Positions 24,857 to 34,540 are shown, counted from the stretch's first letter. The stretch is 64,000 nt of DNA from Desulfovibrio inopinatus DSM 10711 (GCF_000429305.1 NZ_AUBP01000002.1:124001-188000); one strand, 5' to 3'. Notes: generated from the letters alone by a model not told the origin. Program-made: numbers and translations.

Positions 24857-26931
24857 GGAGACACCCGAGCAGGAATTTTGAACTCTTTTATCTTCCGGTA
24901 GATCGTCGCTCGGCCAATCCCCAGGAGTTTTGCCGCCTGGGAGAGATTGCCGTCGGCCTGAGCAATGGCCTCTGTCACCACTTGTCCTGTCAGATTTTTT
25001 GTTCCTGTCGGAAGAATCGTCTGAGTTGCGGGCTGGACTGCCGTGGTCTCCGGAATATATCCCGTGGGTTCCTGTGGGCGCAATATACGGCTGGGCAGGT
25101 GTTCCAATAAAATAGCCCCGCCTTCGGCCAAAATGATAGCTCGCTCCAGGCTGTTTTCCAATTCACGGACATTGCCGGGCCAATTGTATTTCAAGAACGC
25201 ATCCATAACCTTGAAGCTGACACGTGGCTTGACCAAGCCCATACGTTGCGCTTTTTTCGTCAAAATGTGATCGCAAAGCAGTTCAAGGTCTCCTCGACGC
25301 TCACGCAAAGGGGGAATGAAGAGATCAACCACGCTGAGGCGGTAATACAGGTCTTCACGAAAGTTATCCTGTTCCACCTCGTGGAGCAGGTCCGTGTTCG
25401 TTGCCGCAATGATATGGACGTCTATGGAAATGGTACGGGTTCCTCCCAAACGCATGATTTCGTTCTGTTGGAGCACTCGTAAAAGCTTGGCCTGCATGTC
25501 CAGAGGCATGCCGTTGATTTCATCAAGAAACAGAGTTCCCTTGTTGGCGAGTTCGAACTTGCCGATCATGCCTTCGCGTTTTGCTCCGGTGAACGCGCCG
25601 GGGACATATCCGAAGAGTTCCGATTCAATAAGATCGTGCGGAATGGCCGCGCACGAAATGGCGACAAACGGCTCATGAACTCGACGGCTGGCGTTATGTA
25701 TGGCCTGCGCAAAGAGTTCCTTCCCCGTACCGGATTCGCCGGTAATGAGGACCCTGGAATTGATTTTTGCGGCAATGCGGGCCAATTCAATTTGTTTCGT
25801 CAGCGATGTCGATGAACCGATAATGTCCGTGAACTGGTATTTGGCATAGTTGCCACCCAGTTTCTTGGCCAATTGTTCGACTTCCTGCGTTTCGGAAAGG
25901 CGGATCAACGCACCGTTCACCCCGTGGTGGCTTTTCAGCGGGTCCACAGAACAAAGAAAGTTTTTCTCAATGGCAGCAAACAACACTTCTTTGCTGCGAA
26001 ACGGTGTTTTACTATGAAGCGCCAAGGCCAACGGGGCGTTCGGCGCAACGAAATCCAGAATGGAGCGGCCTTCCAACTCTTGGTGTTCCAGGTCGAGCAT
26101 GTAAGCAGACATGGAATTGCAATGCGTCACCCGCAAGGATTCGTCCAACGCAATGATGCCCTCGGACATCGAGTCGACGATCTGAGACAGCATCGTATTG
26201 AGACGAATCTTGTCATGATTGAGTCGCTTTTCCCGCAACTGTCCTTCAATCGATTGCGCCGCGGAAATGATCAACGGCAACGTGTGCGGTTGACTTTCGG
26301 ACATGGGGCCGGACAATGTCAGTGCGCCCATGACATCGCCATTCACATCCAAAAGAGGGGCGGATGAGCAGGTCCAGCCGTGAATGCTGGTACGGAAATG
26401 CTCTGGTCCCACCAGTTGCACCGGTTCGCCGAGTTCCAAACACAGGCCGATGGAATTGGTTCCGGCATGGTCGCAGGAACGCAAACAACCGGGGAGATAG
26501 TGATTGGCCATGGCTTGTTTCAGAATGTCTCGACCACCGGTAGCGGCAAGTACATAGCCGCTTTTATCTGCCAAGGTGATAATGTACCCGGTGTCCCGTA
26601 CCGAGACTTCAATAATCTTCAGTGTAGAAGCCGCGGCCTGTACCAATTCTGCATTGGCCTTCCACAGCTTTTTGAACTCGGCCCCCTTCAGGCTTTGCGG
26701 CCCGACTTTTGCGTAGGGGTCTAAACCAAGTTTTCGGCATCGTTTCCAAGATTGTTTCACTTCTTCGCGGACCGAGTCGGGCCTCGGTTCTCGCCCATAA
26801 ACCACCACGGCTTCCCATGCTGCAGACAATTCCTTCAAACGTTCGGGAGCAATCCATGGGTGAGACACATCAGACATATCCACCTGCGCTTGCGACTCTG
26901 TAAACTGTTCGATGGAGCTCTGCACTAACAT
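24853..26931 (-). CDS. acoR: AcoR-type sigma-54 transcriptional activator
   Basis: A 692-residue NtrC-family enhancer-binding protein. The N-terminal 240 residues form a GAF-like sensory region (LADKSGYVLAATGG; FRTSIHGWTCSSAPL), followed by a PAS-like segment (about 255-350). The AAA+ domain has Walker A GESGTGKE near 397, the sigma-54 contact loop GAFTGA near 443, and Walker B GTLFLDEI. The C terminus is a Fis-type helix-turn-helix (AAKLLGIGRATIYRKI). This architecture is that of AcoR, activator of acetoin catabolism. It overlaps lipA and lipB on the minus strand. The divergent operon carries a sigma-54 promoter and clustered inverted repeats, so that operon is the likely target. The inducer is unknown. 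Confidence 0.88.
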   Translation of the reverse strand: MLVQSSIEQFTESQAQVDMSDVSHPWIAPERLKELSAAWEAVVVYGREPRPDSVREEVKQSWKRCRKLGLDPYAKVGPQSLKGAEFKKLWKANAELVQAAASTLKIIEVSVRDTGYIITLADKSGYVLAATGGRDILKQAMANHYLPGCLRSCDHAGTNSIGLCLELGEPVQLVGPEHFRTSIHGWTCSSAPLLDVNGDVMGALTLSGPMSESQPHTLPLIISAAQSIEGQLREKRLNHDKIRLNTMLSQIVDSMSEGIIALDESLRVTHCNSMSAYMLDLEHQELEGRSILDFVAPNAPLALALHSKTPFRSKEVLFAAIEKNFLCSVDPLKSHHGVNGALIRLSETQEVEQLAKKLGGNYAKYQFTDIIGSSTSLTKQIELARIAAKINSRVLITGESGTGKELFAQAIHNASRRVHEPFVAISCAAIPHDLIESELFGYVPGAFTGAKREGMIGKFELANKGTLFLDEINGMPLDMQAKLLRVLQQNEIMRLGGTRTISIDVHIIAATNTDLLHEVEQDNFREDLYYRLSVVDLFIPPLRERRGDLELLCDHILTKKAQRMGLVKPRVSFKVMDAFLKYNWPGNVRELENSLERAIILAEGGAILLEHLPSRILRPQEPTGYIPETTAVQPATQTILPTGTKNLTGQVVTEAIAQADGNLSQAAKLLGIGRATIYRKIKEFKIPARVSP

Positions 26932-27785
26932 GATGTGCTCGCCTTGTGAAACAGTCTGTCAGCCTTATAGGAACTCCGTACAAAAGAGCCACAAGCAGCG
27001 TCGGTAAATCCAATTTTTATAGAAAGCTCTTTGAATGAATTGAATTCTTCTTCTGTAATGTATCGTTTGACAGGGATATGCTTCGCTGAAGGCTGTAGGT
27101 ATTGCCCTAATGTCAACACATGGCATCCCGTATTCCGAATGTCGCGTATCGTTTTCACTGTCTCAGCTGTTGTCTCACCGAGGCCGACCATCATGCCTGA
27201 TTTGACAATTTGTCCCGGTCGCGATGCGGCGCGATGTAATACTTCCAGGGAACGCTCGAACCGGGCTTGAGGACGCACTTGCTTATAGAGGCGAGGAACG
27301 GTCTCCACATTGTGGTTGAACACTTCTGGTTTCGCGTTCAACACTCGCTCCAAGGCCGGCCAGTTTCCATTGAGATCCGAAAGGAGCACCTCTACAACAG
27401 TGCCGGGGCACATCTCTCGCACCGCTTCTATGGTGTCAATAACATGCGATGCTCCGCCATCATCTAAGTCGTCTCTAGTCACCATCGTCAATACGCAATA
27501 CTTGAGATCCATCCGTTGCACGATCTCCGACACTCGTTGCGGCTCTGTTAAATCAACCGGGGCAGGCAATTGCTTGCCAACAGCGCAAAAACCACAGGTT
27601 CGGGTGCATCTTGGACCGAGCAAAAGAAATGTGGCTGTTCCTGCGCTGTAGCATTCGTATTGATTCGGACAACAGGCCTCGGCACAAACTGTATATTGTT
27701 CTCCCAATAACTGCGTAACACAACTTCCATCTCGACTTCCCACAGTTTTGATTCGTAACCAGTCTGGTCGTTTCATATCCATCAT
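26925..27785 (-). CDS. lipA: Lipoyl synthase
   Basis: A radical SAM enzyme of 286 residues that inserts two sulfurs into protein-bound octanoate. Both cluster motifs are visible: CCPNQYECYSAG for the auxiliary cluster and the radical SAM CTRTCGFC. VTMVTRDDLDDGGA and NVETVPRLYKQVRP are further family signatures, and the terminal RSSYKAD keeps the Arg-Ser-Ser triplet. Three ATGs lie close together at the start; the first and second both follow GGAG. It leads the lipA-activator-lipB transcript. A lipoate synthase gene next to aco genes is also known from Pelobacter acetoin loci. Confidence 0.95.
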   Translation of the reverse strand: MMDMKRPDWLRIKTVGSRDGSCVTQLLGEQYTVCAEACCPNQYECYSAGTATFLLLGPRCTRTCGFCAVGKQLPAPVDLTEPQRVSEIVQRMDLKYCVLTMVTRDDLDDGGASHVIDTIEAVREMCPGTVVEVLLSDLNGNWPALERVLNAKPEVFNHNVETVPRLYKQVRPQARFERSLEVLHRAASRPGQIVKSGMMVGLGETTAETVKTIRDIRNTGCHVLTLGQYLQPSAKHIPVKRYITEEEFNSFKELSIKIGFTDAACGSFVRSSYKADRLFHKASTSC

Positions 27786-27940
27786 AACTCCAGCTCAAAT
27801 GAAAATGCAGAAGGAAGGGTGCCCGATACGCCCGTTAAATGGGGGCTAAAGCAACAATCATACCATGTGTGAAGTGACAAAGGCGAAGAAATGACATCCA
27901 AGAAAAACAGATCTTACCAGCTGTTTCCCAGTTTTCTCTT

Positions 27941-28009
27941 TTGAGACACGTGAGGCAAAACTTGTCTCAAGGTGTCTCATCACTGTCTCTTGAGACATGT
28001 GGTGAGACA
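27941..28009. promoter_or_regulatory. Clustered enhancer sites (TGAGACA/TGTCTCA)
   Basis: Six copies of a 6-7 base motif in 69 bp. TGAGACA lies at 27942, 27991 and 28003. TGTCTCA lies at 27963 and 27973, and TGTCTC at 27984. They pair as TTGAGACA (27941-27948) with TGTCTCAA (27963-27970), and as a nested palindrome over 27973-28009. The cluster is 100-170 bp upstream of the sigma-54 promoter, the usual place for an enhancer. It is the obvious candidate binding site for the AcoR-type activator. Confidence 0.8.
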
Positions 28010-28108
28010 TTGAGTTCTCAGAGAGAATACTGTGCTACCTCGATGTAAAATATCATTTTATCAAAAATCACAGTATATTATATGACTTGATCGATCTATC
28101 AATCAATT

Positions 28109-28123
28109 TGGCATCCATTTTGC
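28109..28123 (+). promoter_or_regulatory. Sigma-54 promoter of the dehydrogenase operon
   Basis: TGGCATCCATTTTGC matches the -24/-12 consensus TGGCAC-N5-TTGC with the GG-to-GC spacing exactly right. Transcription would begin near 28135, about 40 bp before the E1 alpha start. Confidence 0.88.
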
Positions 28124-28175
28124 CTTTAGCCTCACTGTACATTGCGAAATGAGAATCAACTCTTCGGAGGAATAC

Positions 28176-29153
28176 ATGCCAATAGAACGAGAAATCTTAC
28201 TGCAGATGTACCAATCCATGGTCACCATCCGCCAGTTTGAGGAGCGGATTGCGGATCTCTATGCCAGAGGGTTGGTTCCCGGTTTGGCTCACTTGTATAC
28301 CGGCCAAGAAGCCGTAGCCGTAGGGATTTGCTCAGCCCTGCGTGACGACGACTACATTACCAGTACGCACCGGGGACACGGTCATGTCATTGCCAAAGGC
28401 TCCAAGCTCAATGAGATGATGGCCGAACTCTTCGGTAAAAAGAGCGGATACTGTAAAGGCAAGGGCGGCTCCATGCACATCGCAGACATGGATATCGGCA
28501 TCCTGGGTGCCAACGGCATTGCGGGCGGCGGTTTACCTATTGCCACAGGCGCGGGCTGGTCTGCCAAGTGGCGAAAGACCGATCAAGTATCAGTTTGTTT
28601 TTTTGGTGACAACTCTTCCAACAATGGAACGTTTCACGAAAGTCTCAACCTGGCAGCTCAATTTAAACTGCCTGTAATTTATGTTTGTGAAAACAATCTT
28701 TATGGCATTTCCAATCCCCATGAAAATCAAACGCCTATCCGTGATCTGTCGGTAAGAGCCATGGCATACGATATGCCGGGGCAGACTGTAGACGGCAATA
28801 GCGTGCTTGAGGTTTTCGAAGCAGCGCAAAAGGCGGCCAAGCGAGCCCGAGCACAGGAAGGACCGAGTCTTATCGAGTGTAAAACGTATCGCTGGCGCGG
28901 TCACCATGAGGGCGATCCCAATCAAGGAGAGCGGTATCGTTCCCGTGAGGAAATAGCACAATGGCGTAAAAAAGATCCCGTTGAGCGGTTCGCCAAATAT
29001 TTAATCAAAGAAAAAGAAGCCACGAAGGCCGAACTGGCCGAGCTGGATGACGCCGTGACCGCGCGTATTAACGAGAGTGTAGAATTCGCACGTTCTTCTG
29101 AATTCCCTCTCTTGGAAGAACTGTATCACGATATCTACGTAAACGAGGGCTAG
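28176..29153 (+). CDS. acoA: 2-oxoacid/acetoin dehydrogenase E1 alpha subunit
   Basis: The thiamine-diphosphate-dependent E1 alpha subunit, 325 residues. It has HLYTGQEAVAVGICSALR, STHRGHGHVIAKG, GKGGSMH and the ThDP/Mg motif GDNSSNNGTFHESLNLAA ending in YVCENNLYG. The ATG at 28176 has CGGAGGA upstream; an in-frame ATG at 28149 lacks a site. It forms the decarboxylase tetramer with the beta subunit encoded four bases downstream. Alpha subunits of acetoin and pyruvate dehydrogenase are hard to separate by motif. The AcoR-type activator, adjacent lipA and short length favour acetoin, which is cleaved to acetaldehyde and acetyl-CoA. Confidence 0.85.
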   Translation: MPIEREILLQMYQSMVTIRQFEERIADLYARGLVPGLAHLYTGQEAVAVGICSALRDDDYITSTHRGHGHVIAKGSKLNEMMAELFGKKSGYCKGKGGSMHIADMDIGILGANGIAGGGLPIATGAGWSAKWRKTDQVSVCFFGDNSSNNGTFHESLNLAAQFKLPVIYVCENNLYGISNPHENQTPIRDLSVRAMAYDMPGQTVDGNSVLEVFEAAQKAAKRARAQEGPSLIECKTYRWRGHHEGDPNQGERYRSREEIAQWRKKDPVERFAKYLIKEKEATKAELAELDDAVTARINESVEFARSSEFPLLEELYHDIYVNEG

Positions 29154-29157
29154 TTTT

Positions 29158-30135
29158 ATGAGACAGATTACCTACTGCAAAGCACTCAACGAAGCCCTGG
29201 ATCAATGTATGGCGGCCGACGATGCCGTGGTCCTTCTGGGTGAGGATATTGGACAATTCGGCGGTGTATTTCAGGTTACTGCCGGTCTGATGAACAAATA
29301 TGGCAAAGAGAGAGTCGTGGACGTGCCCATAGCCGAGGCTGGTTTTGTAGGCGCGGGCGTGGGCGCTGCGCTAACGGGCATGCGCCCGGTGGTAGAGATC
29401 ATGTTCATGGATTTCACGACAGTATGCATGGATATGATCGTTAACCAGATGGCCAAAATGCACTATATGTTCGGCGGTCGAGGGAAGGTACCCATGGTCC
29501 TGCGTACCAATATCGGCGCGGGGCGAGGAACGGCGGCTCAACACTCTCAATCCTTGCAATCTTGGTTTATGCAGGTTCCTGGGCTTTATGTAGCCGCTCC
29601 GGCCACGCCCTACGATGCGAAGGGCCTGCTGATTGAAGCCATTAGAAATGATAATCCGGTCATGTTTGTAGAGCATAAAAAACTGTACATCACGAAAGGA
29701 GATGTACCGGAAGAAGACTATACCGTTCCATTCGGCAAAGCGGCAATTCGCCATGAAGGATCGGATATTACAATCGTCGCAACGTTGGCCATGGTCCAGC
29801 GTGCTTTGGATGCTGCAAAGCTTGCCGCTGAAAAAGGAATCAGTGTGGAGGTTATTGATCCTCGCACCCTGGTTCCTCTGGATAAAGAAACCATCCTGAA
29901 TTCGGTGAAGAAAACCGGTAAAGTGATTGTGTCCGATGAAGGACATAAAACATGCGGCGCAGCAGCCGAAATTTCGGCCATCATTGCTGAAGAAGCAGTG
30001 GAATACCTCAAAGCGCCCGTTGTCCGGGTCTGTTCACCGGATACTCCGGTACCTTTTTCTCCTCCCCTGGAGCAGGCTTTTATTCCCGACGTTAAAGATC
30101 TCATGCCCGCTATTGAACGGTTGGCTCAATATTAA
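29158..30135 (+). CDS. acoB: 2-oxoacid/acetoin dehydrogenase E1 beta subunit
   Basis: A 325-residue beta subunit with a transketolase pyrimidine-binding domain. It shows LLGEDIGQFGGVFQVT, DVPIAEAGFVGAGVGAA, MVLRTNIGAGRGTAAQHSQS and VEVIDPRTLVPLDKETI in the expected order. It completes the ThDP site with the alpha subunit. GAGGG precedes the ATG, the gap from the alpha gene is four bases, and the E2 gene follows after eleven. Confidence 0.87.
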   Translation: MRQITYCKALNEALDQCMAADDAVVLLGEDIGQFGGVFQVTAGLMNKYGKERVVDVPIAEAGFVGAGVGAALTGMRPVVEIMFMDFTTVCMDMIVNQMAKMHYMFGGRGKVPMVLRTNIGAGRGTAAQHSQSLQSWFMQVPGLYVAAPATPYDAKGLLIEAIRNDNPVMFVEHKKLYITKGDVPEEDYTVPFGKAAIRHEGSDITIVATLAMVQRALDAAKLAAEKGISVEVIDPRTLVPLDKETILNSVKKTGKVIVSDEGHKTCGAAAEISAIIAEEAVEYLKAPVVRVCSPDTPVPFSPPLEQAFIPDVKDLMPAIERLAQY

Positions 30136-30146
30136 AGGGGAATCTC

Positions 30147-31844
30147 ATGGCTGTCGAAATCGTCATCCCCATGCTGGGCGTTACCGTAGAACACGGTACA
30201 GTGGTCCAATGGCTGAAACAGGAAGGGGACTCCATTGAGAAAGGCGAAATTCTGTTCGTCGTGGAGACGGAAAAAGTCACCACGGAAGTGGAGTCGCCCG
30301 CTTCGGGAATTCTCGGTCCGATTTTGATCCCGGAAGGCAAGGAAGTTCCCATTTTGACCGTGGTTTCCCATGTCCTGGAAGCAGGAGAAAGCAGTCCGGC
30401 GACGCCGGTTGCATCCGCTCAAGAAACCACTCCGGCCCCCGTTTCGGAAACGCCGTCGACAACGCAAGAGCAGGTTGTACCGGCGCAGGGTGTGACCGAA
30501 GTTGTTCTCCCGATGCTGGGCGTTACGGTAGAAAAAGGCATGATTACGCAGTGGTTGCACCATGAAGGTGACACCGTGCAGCAGGGCGAGCCCCTCTTTA
30601 TCGTAGAAACCGAAAAGGTGACTACCGAGGTGGAAGCGCCAGCCTCGGGGGTGTTGGCTAAAATCCTCTATGGCGAAGGAGTGGAGGCCGATCTCCTCAC
30701 TGTTGTGGCGTATATCGCCGAGCCGGGAACGGATTTTTCCGGATTAGGGGACATCACTCCATCATCGGCCACACAGGGCGATGAAAATGTAACTGCTCCT
30801 TGTACTGTACAGCATTCGACGCCGAATGTTTCGGACTCCGGCATTGTTCGGGCCGTACCTGCAGCGCGACAATTGGCCAAAGACAAGTGCATCGCCTTAG
30901 AGACCGTTTCTCCCACCGGCCCGACCGGTGAAATCCTGTACAAGGATGTTCAAGCCGCGATTGCACAACAACCCAAGGCTTCAAGTTTGGCCAAAGTTGA
31001 AGCGGCTGCACAGAACGTGAATTTAGCAGAGGTCCAGGGGACGGGAGTACGCGGTCGAATCATGCGGGCCGATGTACAGAACGCGGTGCAAGCCGAAACG
31101 TCTCATGCGCAAACCGCCGTACCGACCGCATCCAACGGATCCAACGTCGTGCCTATGAACACGATGCGCAAGGTGATTGCGCGTCGCATGTGCGAATCAA
31201 AGTTCGGCGCTCCACATATCTATTTCTTTATGGATATCTGCCTGGATTCGCTATTGACCTTTCGCAAACAAGTGCTTGCCCAATTTGAGCTGGATACTGG
31301 AGTGCGAATTTCGATCAATGACTTTCTCCTCAAAGCTGTAGCCCTATGTCTGCGGGAATTTCCCGAGATTAATGCCTCATATGAAGGGGGCGGGGCGGGA
31401 GAAGCCATTCGCTACAACGAACGAATCAATGTGGGAATGGCCGTCGCTCTCCCCGGCGGACTGATCGTCCCGGCCTTGGCCGATGTGGACACAGCCGGTT
31501 TGGCGGAAGTGGCGCAGCAACGAAGCGATCTTGTCGCCCGCGCCCGTGACGGGAAGTTGACCATAGACGAAATGACACGCGGCACCTTCACCGTCTCCAG
31601 TTTGGCCCAGACGGGGGTTCGACAATTTACCGCGATCCTCAATCCGCCACAGTCCGGTATTCTGAGCGTGCCCGCAACGAGAGAAGAATTGTACCTGGAG
31701 GACGGTCAAGTGAAACAACATAAAGTCACGACGCTTGGGCTTTCGGTAGACCATCGTATCGTAGACGGTTCCATGGCGGCCGACTTCTTAAAGAGTTTAA
31801 AGATCAAGTTGGAAAACCCGGCTTTCACTTTCTTGAAGATATAA
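30147..31844 (+). CDS. acoC: Dihydrolipoamide acyltransferase E2 with two lipoyl domains
   Basis: The core E2 of the complex, 565 residues. There are two tandem lipoyl domains, each with the lipoylated Lys in ETEKVTTEVE (residues near 40 and 155). Ala/Pro/Thr-rich linkers and a peripheral-subunit-binding domain follow (VRAVPAARQLAKDKCIALET near 230), then a second PSBD-like stretch AEVQGTGVRGRIMRADV. The C-terminal catalytic domain carries DHRIVDGSMAADFL with the active-site His. The two lipoyl domains share long stretches, showing internal duplication. The lipA and lipB genes on the opposite strand would supply its cofactor. Confidence 0.9.
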   Translation: MAVEIVIPMLGVTVEHGTVVQWLKQEGDSIEKGEILFVVETEKVTTEVESPASGILGPILIPEGKEVPILTVVSHVLEAGESSPATPVASAQETTPAPVSETPSTTQEQVVPAQGVTEVVLPMLGVTVEKGMITQWLHHEGDTVQQGEPLFIVETEKVTTEVEAPASGVLAKILYGEGVEADLLTVVAYIAEPGTDFSGLGDITPSSATQGDENVTAPCTVQHSTPNVSDSGIVRAVPAARQLAKDKCIALETVSPTGPTGEILYKDVQAAIAQQPKASSLAKVEAAAQNVNLAEVQGTGVRGRIMRADVQNAVQAETSHAQTAVPTASNGSNVVPMNTMRKVIARRMCESKFGAPHIYFFMDICLDSLLTFRKQVLAQFELDTGVRISINDFLLKAVALCLREFPEINASYEGGGAGEAIRYNERINVGMAVALPGGLIVPALADVDTAGLAEVAQQRSDLVARARDGKLTIDEMTRGTFTVSSLAQTGVRQFTAILNPPQSGILSVPATREELYLEDGQVKQHKVTTLGLSVDHRIVDGSMAADFLKSLKIKLENPAFTFLKI

Positions 31845-31854
31845 GGATATGACC

Positions 31855-33246
31855 ATGTTCGATCTCATTATTGTCGGCGGTGGGCCCGGCGGCTACGTGG
31901 GCGCGATTCGTGCGGCACAACTGGGCATGTCCGTCATGGTTGTGGAAAAGGACGCACTGGGTGGAACGTGCTTGAATCGCGGCTGTATTCCGACGAAGTC
32001 CTTCTACAATGACAGCAAACTCTTCAAACAGGCGAAATGTTCCACCGTACTAACTGGAAATGAGCAGTTGGATATCTCGGTCGGCGCTGTGGTAGCGCGC
32101 AAGCGCTCCTTGGTGAAAGGCCTGGTGGGTGGCATCGCCGGGTTGTTGCAAGCTAATGGCGTGCAGGTGACGTGCGGTTCGGGGCGGATCAACGGAACCG
32201 GCTCCGTGACGGTGCAGGCTCACGACGGTTCGACCACAGACTATCAGGCCAAACATATTTTGCTGGCTACGGGATCACGCCCCCAGGTTTTGCCCTTTCT
32301 GACCGTGGACGGGCAGTTGATCCAGACGACGGATCACGCCTTGGATGAAGAGAATGTACCCGAACGGATCGCGATCATCGGGGGGGGAGTCATCGGTGTG
32401 GAAATGGCGGGCATTTACGCGAATATGGGACGCCAAGTCACCATCTTTGAAGTGCTGCCCGAGCTGATTATGACCGAAGATGCAGAGGTGAGCGCCCTGA
32501 CGCGAAAGAAAGCGCAACAGCTAGGTATTACCCTCCACCTAGGAACAAAAGTTACCTCCGTAACTCCTCTGGATGGCGCTCTGTCTGTCTCTTTTACAGA
32601 TTCGTCGGGTCAGAACGCTTCCATAACGGTTGACCGGCTGTTGGCTGCAACGGGGCGGGTTCCTTGTCTGGAAGGCGTTGACCACCTCGGTCTCGCTATG
32701 AACGGACCATTCCTTAAGGTGGATACGACGTTTCAAACCAGCCTATCCGGGGTCTATGCCATTGGCGACGTCATCGGCGGCATGATGTTGGCACACAAGG
32801 CCTCAGCCGAAGCCGAAGCGACCGTAGAGATGTTGGCTGGTCATCTGACGAACGCTCCCAAGATGCTCATTCCGAGCTGTATTTGGGGTCCAATAGAAAT
32901 CGGAAGTGTCGGGCTGACGGAAGACCAGGCCAAAGACCAGGGGATTTCGGTTTCCATTGGACGTTTTCCATACAAGTTCAGCGGTGCGGCTGCTGCAAAA
33001 GGGGTAGGGGATGGATTTGTAAAAATTGTGGGCGACAGACATAGCGGCGAAATTTTGGGGGTGCACATAGCCGGTGAGGGGGCCACCGAGATGATTGGTG
33101 AAGCCATCTCTCTCATGGGTGTCGAAGGCGTCGTAGAAGATTTACACCATGTAATCAAACCCCATCCAAGTCTTTCCGAAACCGTGCTTGAAGCGGCTTT
33201 GGATTGGTCTGGACGGGCCGTGCATACCCCGCCTCGTAAACGTTAA
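31855..33246 (+). CDS. lpdA: Dihydrolipoamide dehydrogenase E3
   Basis: A 463-residue flavoprotein that reoxidises E2 lipoamide with NAD+. It has the FAD motif IIVGGGPGGYVGAIRAAQLG, the redox disulfide in GGTCLNRGCIPTKS, the NAD motif IIGGGVIGVEMAGIYANMG, and YAIGDVIGG. The C-terminal HPSLSETV carries the catalytic His-Glu pair. I prefer the second ATG (31855) because AAGG lies eight bases before it; the first at 31849 is too close. It is fourth in the complex operon and specific to it by position. Confidence 0.93.
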   Translation: MFDLIIVGGGPGGYVGAIRAAQLGMSVMVVEKDALGGTCLNRGCIPTKSFYNDSKLFKQAKCSTVLTGNEQLDISVGAVVARKRSLVKGLVGGIAGLLQANGVQVTCGSGRINGTGSVTVQAHDGSTTDYQAKHILLATGSRPQVLPFLTVDGQLIQTTDHALDEENVPERIAIIGGGVIGVEMAGIYANMGRQVTIFEVLPELIMTEDAEVSALTRKKAQQLGITLHLGTKVTSVTPLDGALSVSFTDSSGQNASITVDRLLAATGRVPCLEGVDHLGLAMNGPFLKVDTTFQTSLSGVYAIGDVIGGMMLAHKASAEAEATVEMLAGHLTNAPKMLIPSCIWGPIEIGSVGLTEDQAKDQGISVSIGRFPYKFSGAAAAKGVGDGFVKIVGDRHSGEILGVHIAGEGATEMIGEAISLMGVEGVVEDLHHVIKPHPSLSETVLEAALDWSGRAVHTPPRKR

Positions 33247-33283
33247 CGCATCGTGCAGACGATGTACGTCTTGGAGGTATACA

Positions 33284-34540
33284 ATGCATTATAATCAACC
33301 ACATGCCACCGCCACATGGGGCACAATGGGTACTGACTGGGAACGAGGTGTCGATTTTAGCGGCCTCATTCAGGAACGATTCGAACGTGCCCAGCAAGCG
33401 GTCAACAACAAAGGTTTGGGTGCTGTCCTGACCTTCGATTTTGACAATATTCGCTACATTACCGGTACACACATCGGTGAATGGTGTCGCGATAAGATGA
33501 ATAGGTATGCACTTTGTCCCAGCAAGGGCAAACCGTATCTCTTTGATCCGGCGCTTCCGGCCAAACGCATAACGTGCCCATGGATGGAAGATCGCATGGA
33601 GGCACCTATTTCCAACATGTGCGGTTCCCTGCCTCCAGCCATGGATGTACAAAAAGCCTTCGCTCGTCAGATCAAACGCGTTCTTTCGGATTACGGTCTT
33701 GCCGACCAGCCTTTAGGTGTTGATTTGATCGAGCTGTCCATGCTCCGCGCCTTGGAAGATGAAGGTATTACCGTCGTTGACGGGCAACAAGCGATGCTGG
33801 ACGCGCGTGAAATCAAGACCGCCAATGAAATCGAACTGCTGAAACAGGCCGCTTCCATGGTTGATGCGGTCTACGAAGACATCGCGCGAGCCATTCGTCC
33901 CGGTCGAAGGGAAAATGAGCTTGTCTCTCTGGCGAATGAAAAGCTCTTCCTGCTTGGTTCGGAACGGGTAGAATGCGTCAATGTGGTTTCCGGCGCCCGT
34001 GGCAAACCGCATTCCCACACCTTTGCCGACCGGATCATTCAGCCCGGCGACATGGTTTTTCTGGACATCATGCACTCGTTCAATGGCTACCACACATGCT
34101 ATTATCGGACGTTTATCTGCGGCAAGCCTAATAAGTACCAAATCGAAGCGTATGAAAAAGCTTCAGAATGGATTTCCGCAGGTATCGACGTCATTAAAGC
34201 TGGTGTGACGACGGCGGATGTGGCTGAACAATGGCCTCAAGCCAAAGAATTTGGATACCGCAATGAAGACGAGGCGTACCTGTTGCAATACGGTCACGGT
34301 ATCGGCCTTTCGCTGTGGGAACGTCCCATTTTATCGCGTCGTTTTAATTTCGAGCATCCCACGGAAATCAAAGAAGGTATGGTCTTTGCCGTGGAAACAT
34401 GGTGTGGAGCGGCCGATGGATCTGGTGCGGCCCGTATTGAAGAAGAAATCGTGGTTACGAAAGATGGATGTCAGATCATCACCAACTATCCCAGCGATCA
34501 CCTCATCTCGTGTGGATTGCCTGGATGCGAGGTGTATTAA
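33284..34540 (+). CDS. M24-family (pita-bread) hydrolase or lyase, creatinase/DddP/EutD type
   Basis: A 418-residue member of the creatinase/aminopeptidase-P fold. The N-terminal creatinase-like domain includes FDFDNIRYITGTHIG. The C-terminal domain has the YGHGIGLSLWERP His, EGMVFAVETW and ARIEEEIVV acids. The segment that normally holds two metal-binding Asp reads FLDIMHSFNGYHTCYYRTF: the first Asp is kept, but the second position is Cys. The metal site is therefore non-standard, as in non-peptidase members. GGAGG supports the ATG at 33284. Non-peptidase relatives include creatinase, ectoine hydrolase and the DMSP lyase DddP; I cannot choose between them. It follows E3 by 37 bp and should belong to the same pathway. 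Confidence 0.75.
   Translation: MHYNQPHATATWGTMGTDWERGVDFSGLIQERFERAQQAVNNKGLGAVLTFDFDNIRYITGTHIGEWCRDKMNRYALCPSKGKPYLFDPALPAKRITCPWMEDRMEAPISNMCGSLPPAMDVQKAFARQIKRVLSDYGLADQPLGVDLIELSMLRALEDEGITVVDGQQAMLDAREIKTANEIELLKQAASMVDAVYEDIARAIRPGRRENELVSLANEKLFLLGSERVECVNVVSGARGKPHSHTFADRIIQPGDMVFLDIMHSFNGYHTCYYRTFICGKPNKYQIEAYEKASEWISAGIDVIKAGVTTADVAEQWPQAKEFGYRNEDEAYLLQYGHGIGLSLWERPILSRRFNFEHPTEIKEGMVFAVETWCGAADGSGAARIEEEIVVTKDGCQIITNYPSDHLISCGLPGCEVY

Noticed and set aside
29371-30104. Minus-strand frames of 120-190 codons inside the E1 beta gene
   Set aside because: Antisense shadows of a conserved enzyme gene, as are similar frames in the E2, E3 and permease genes.
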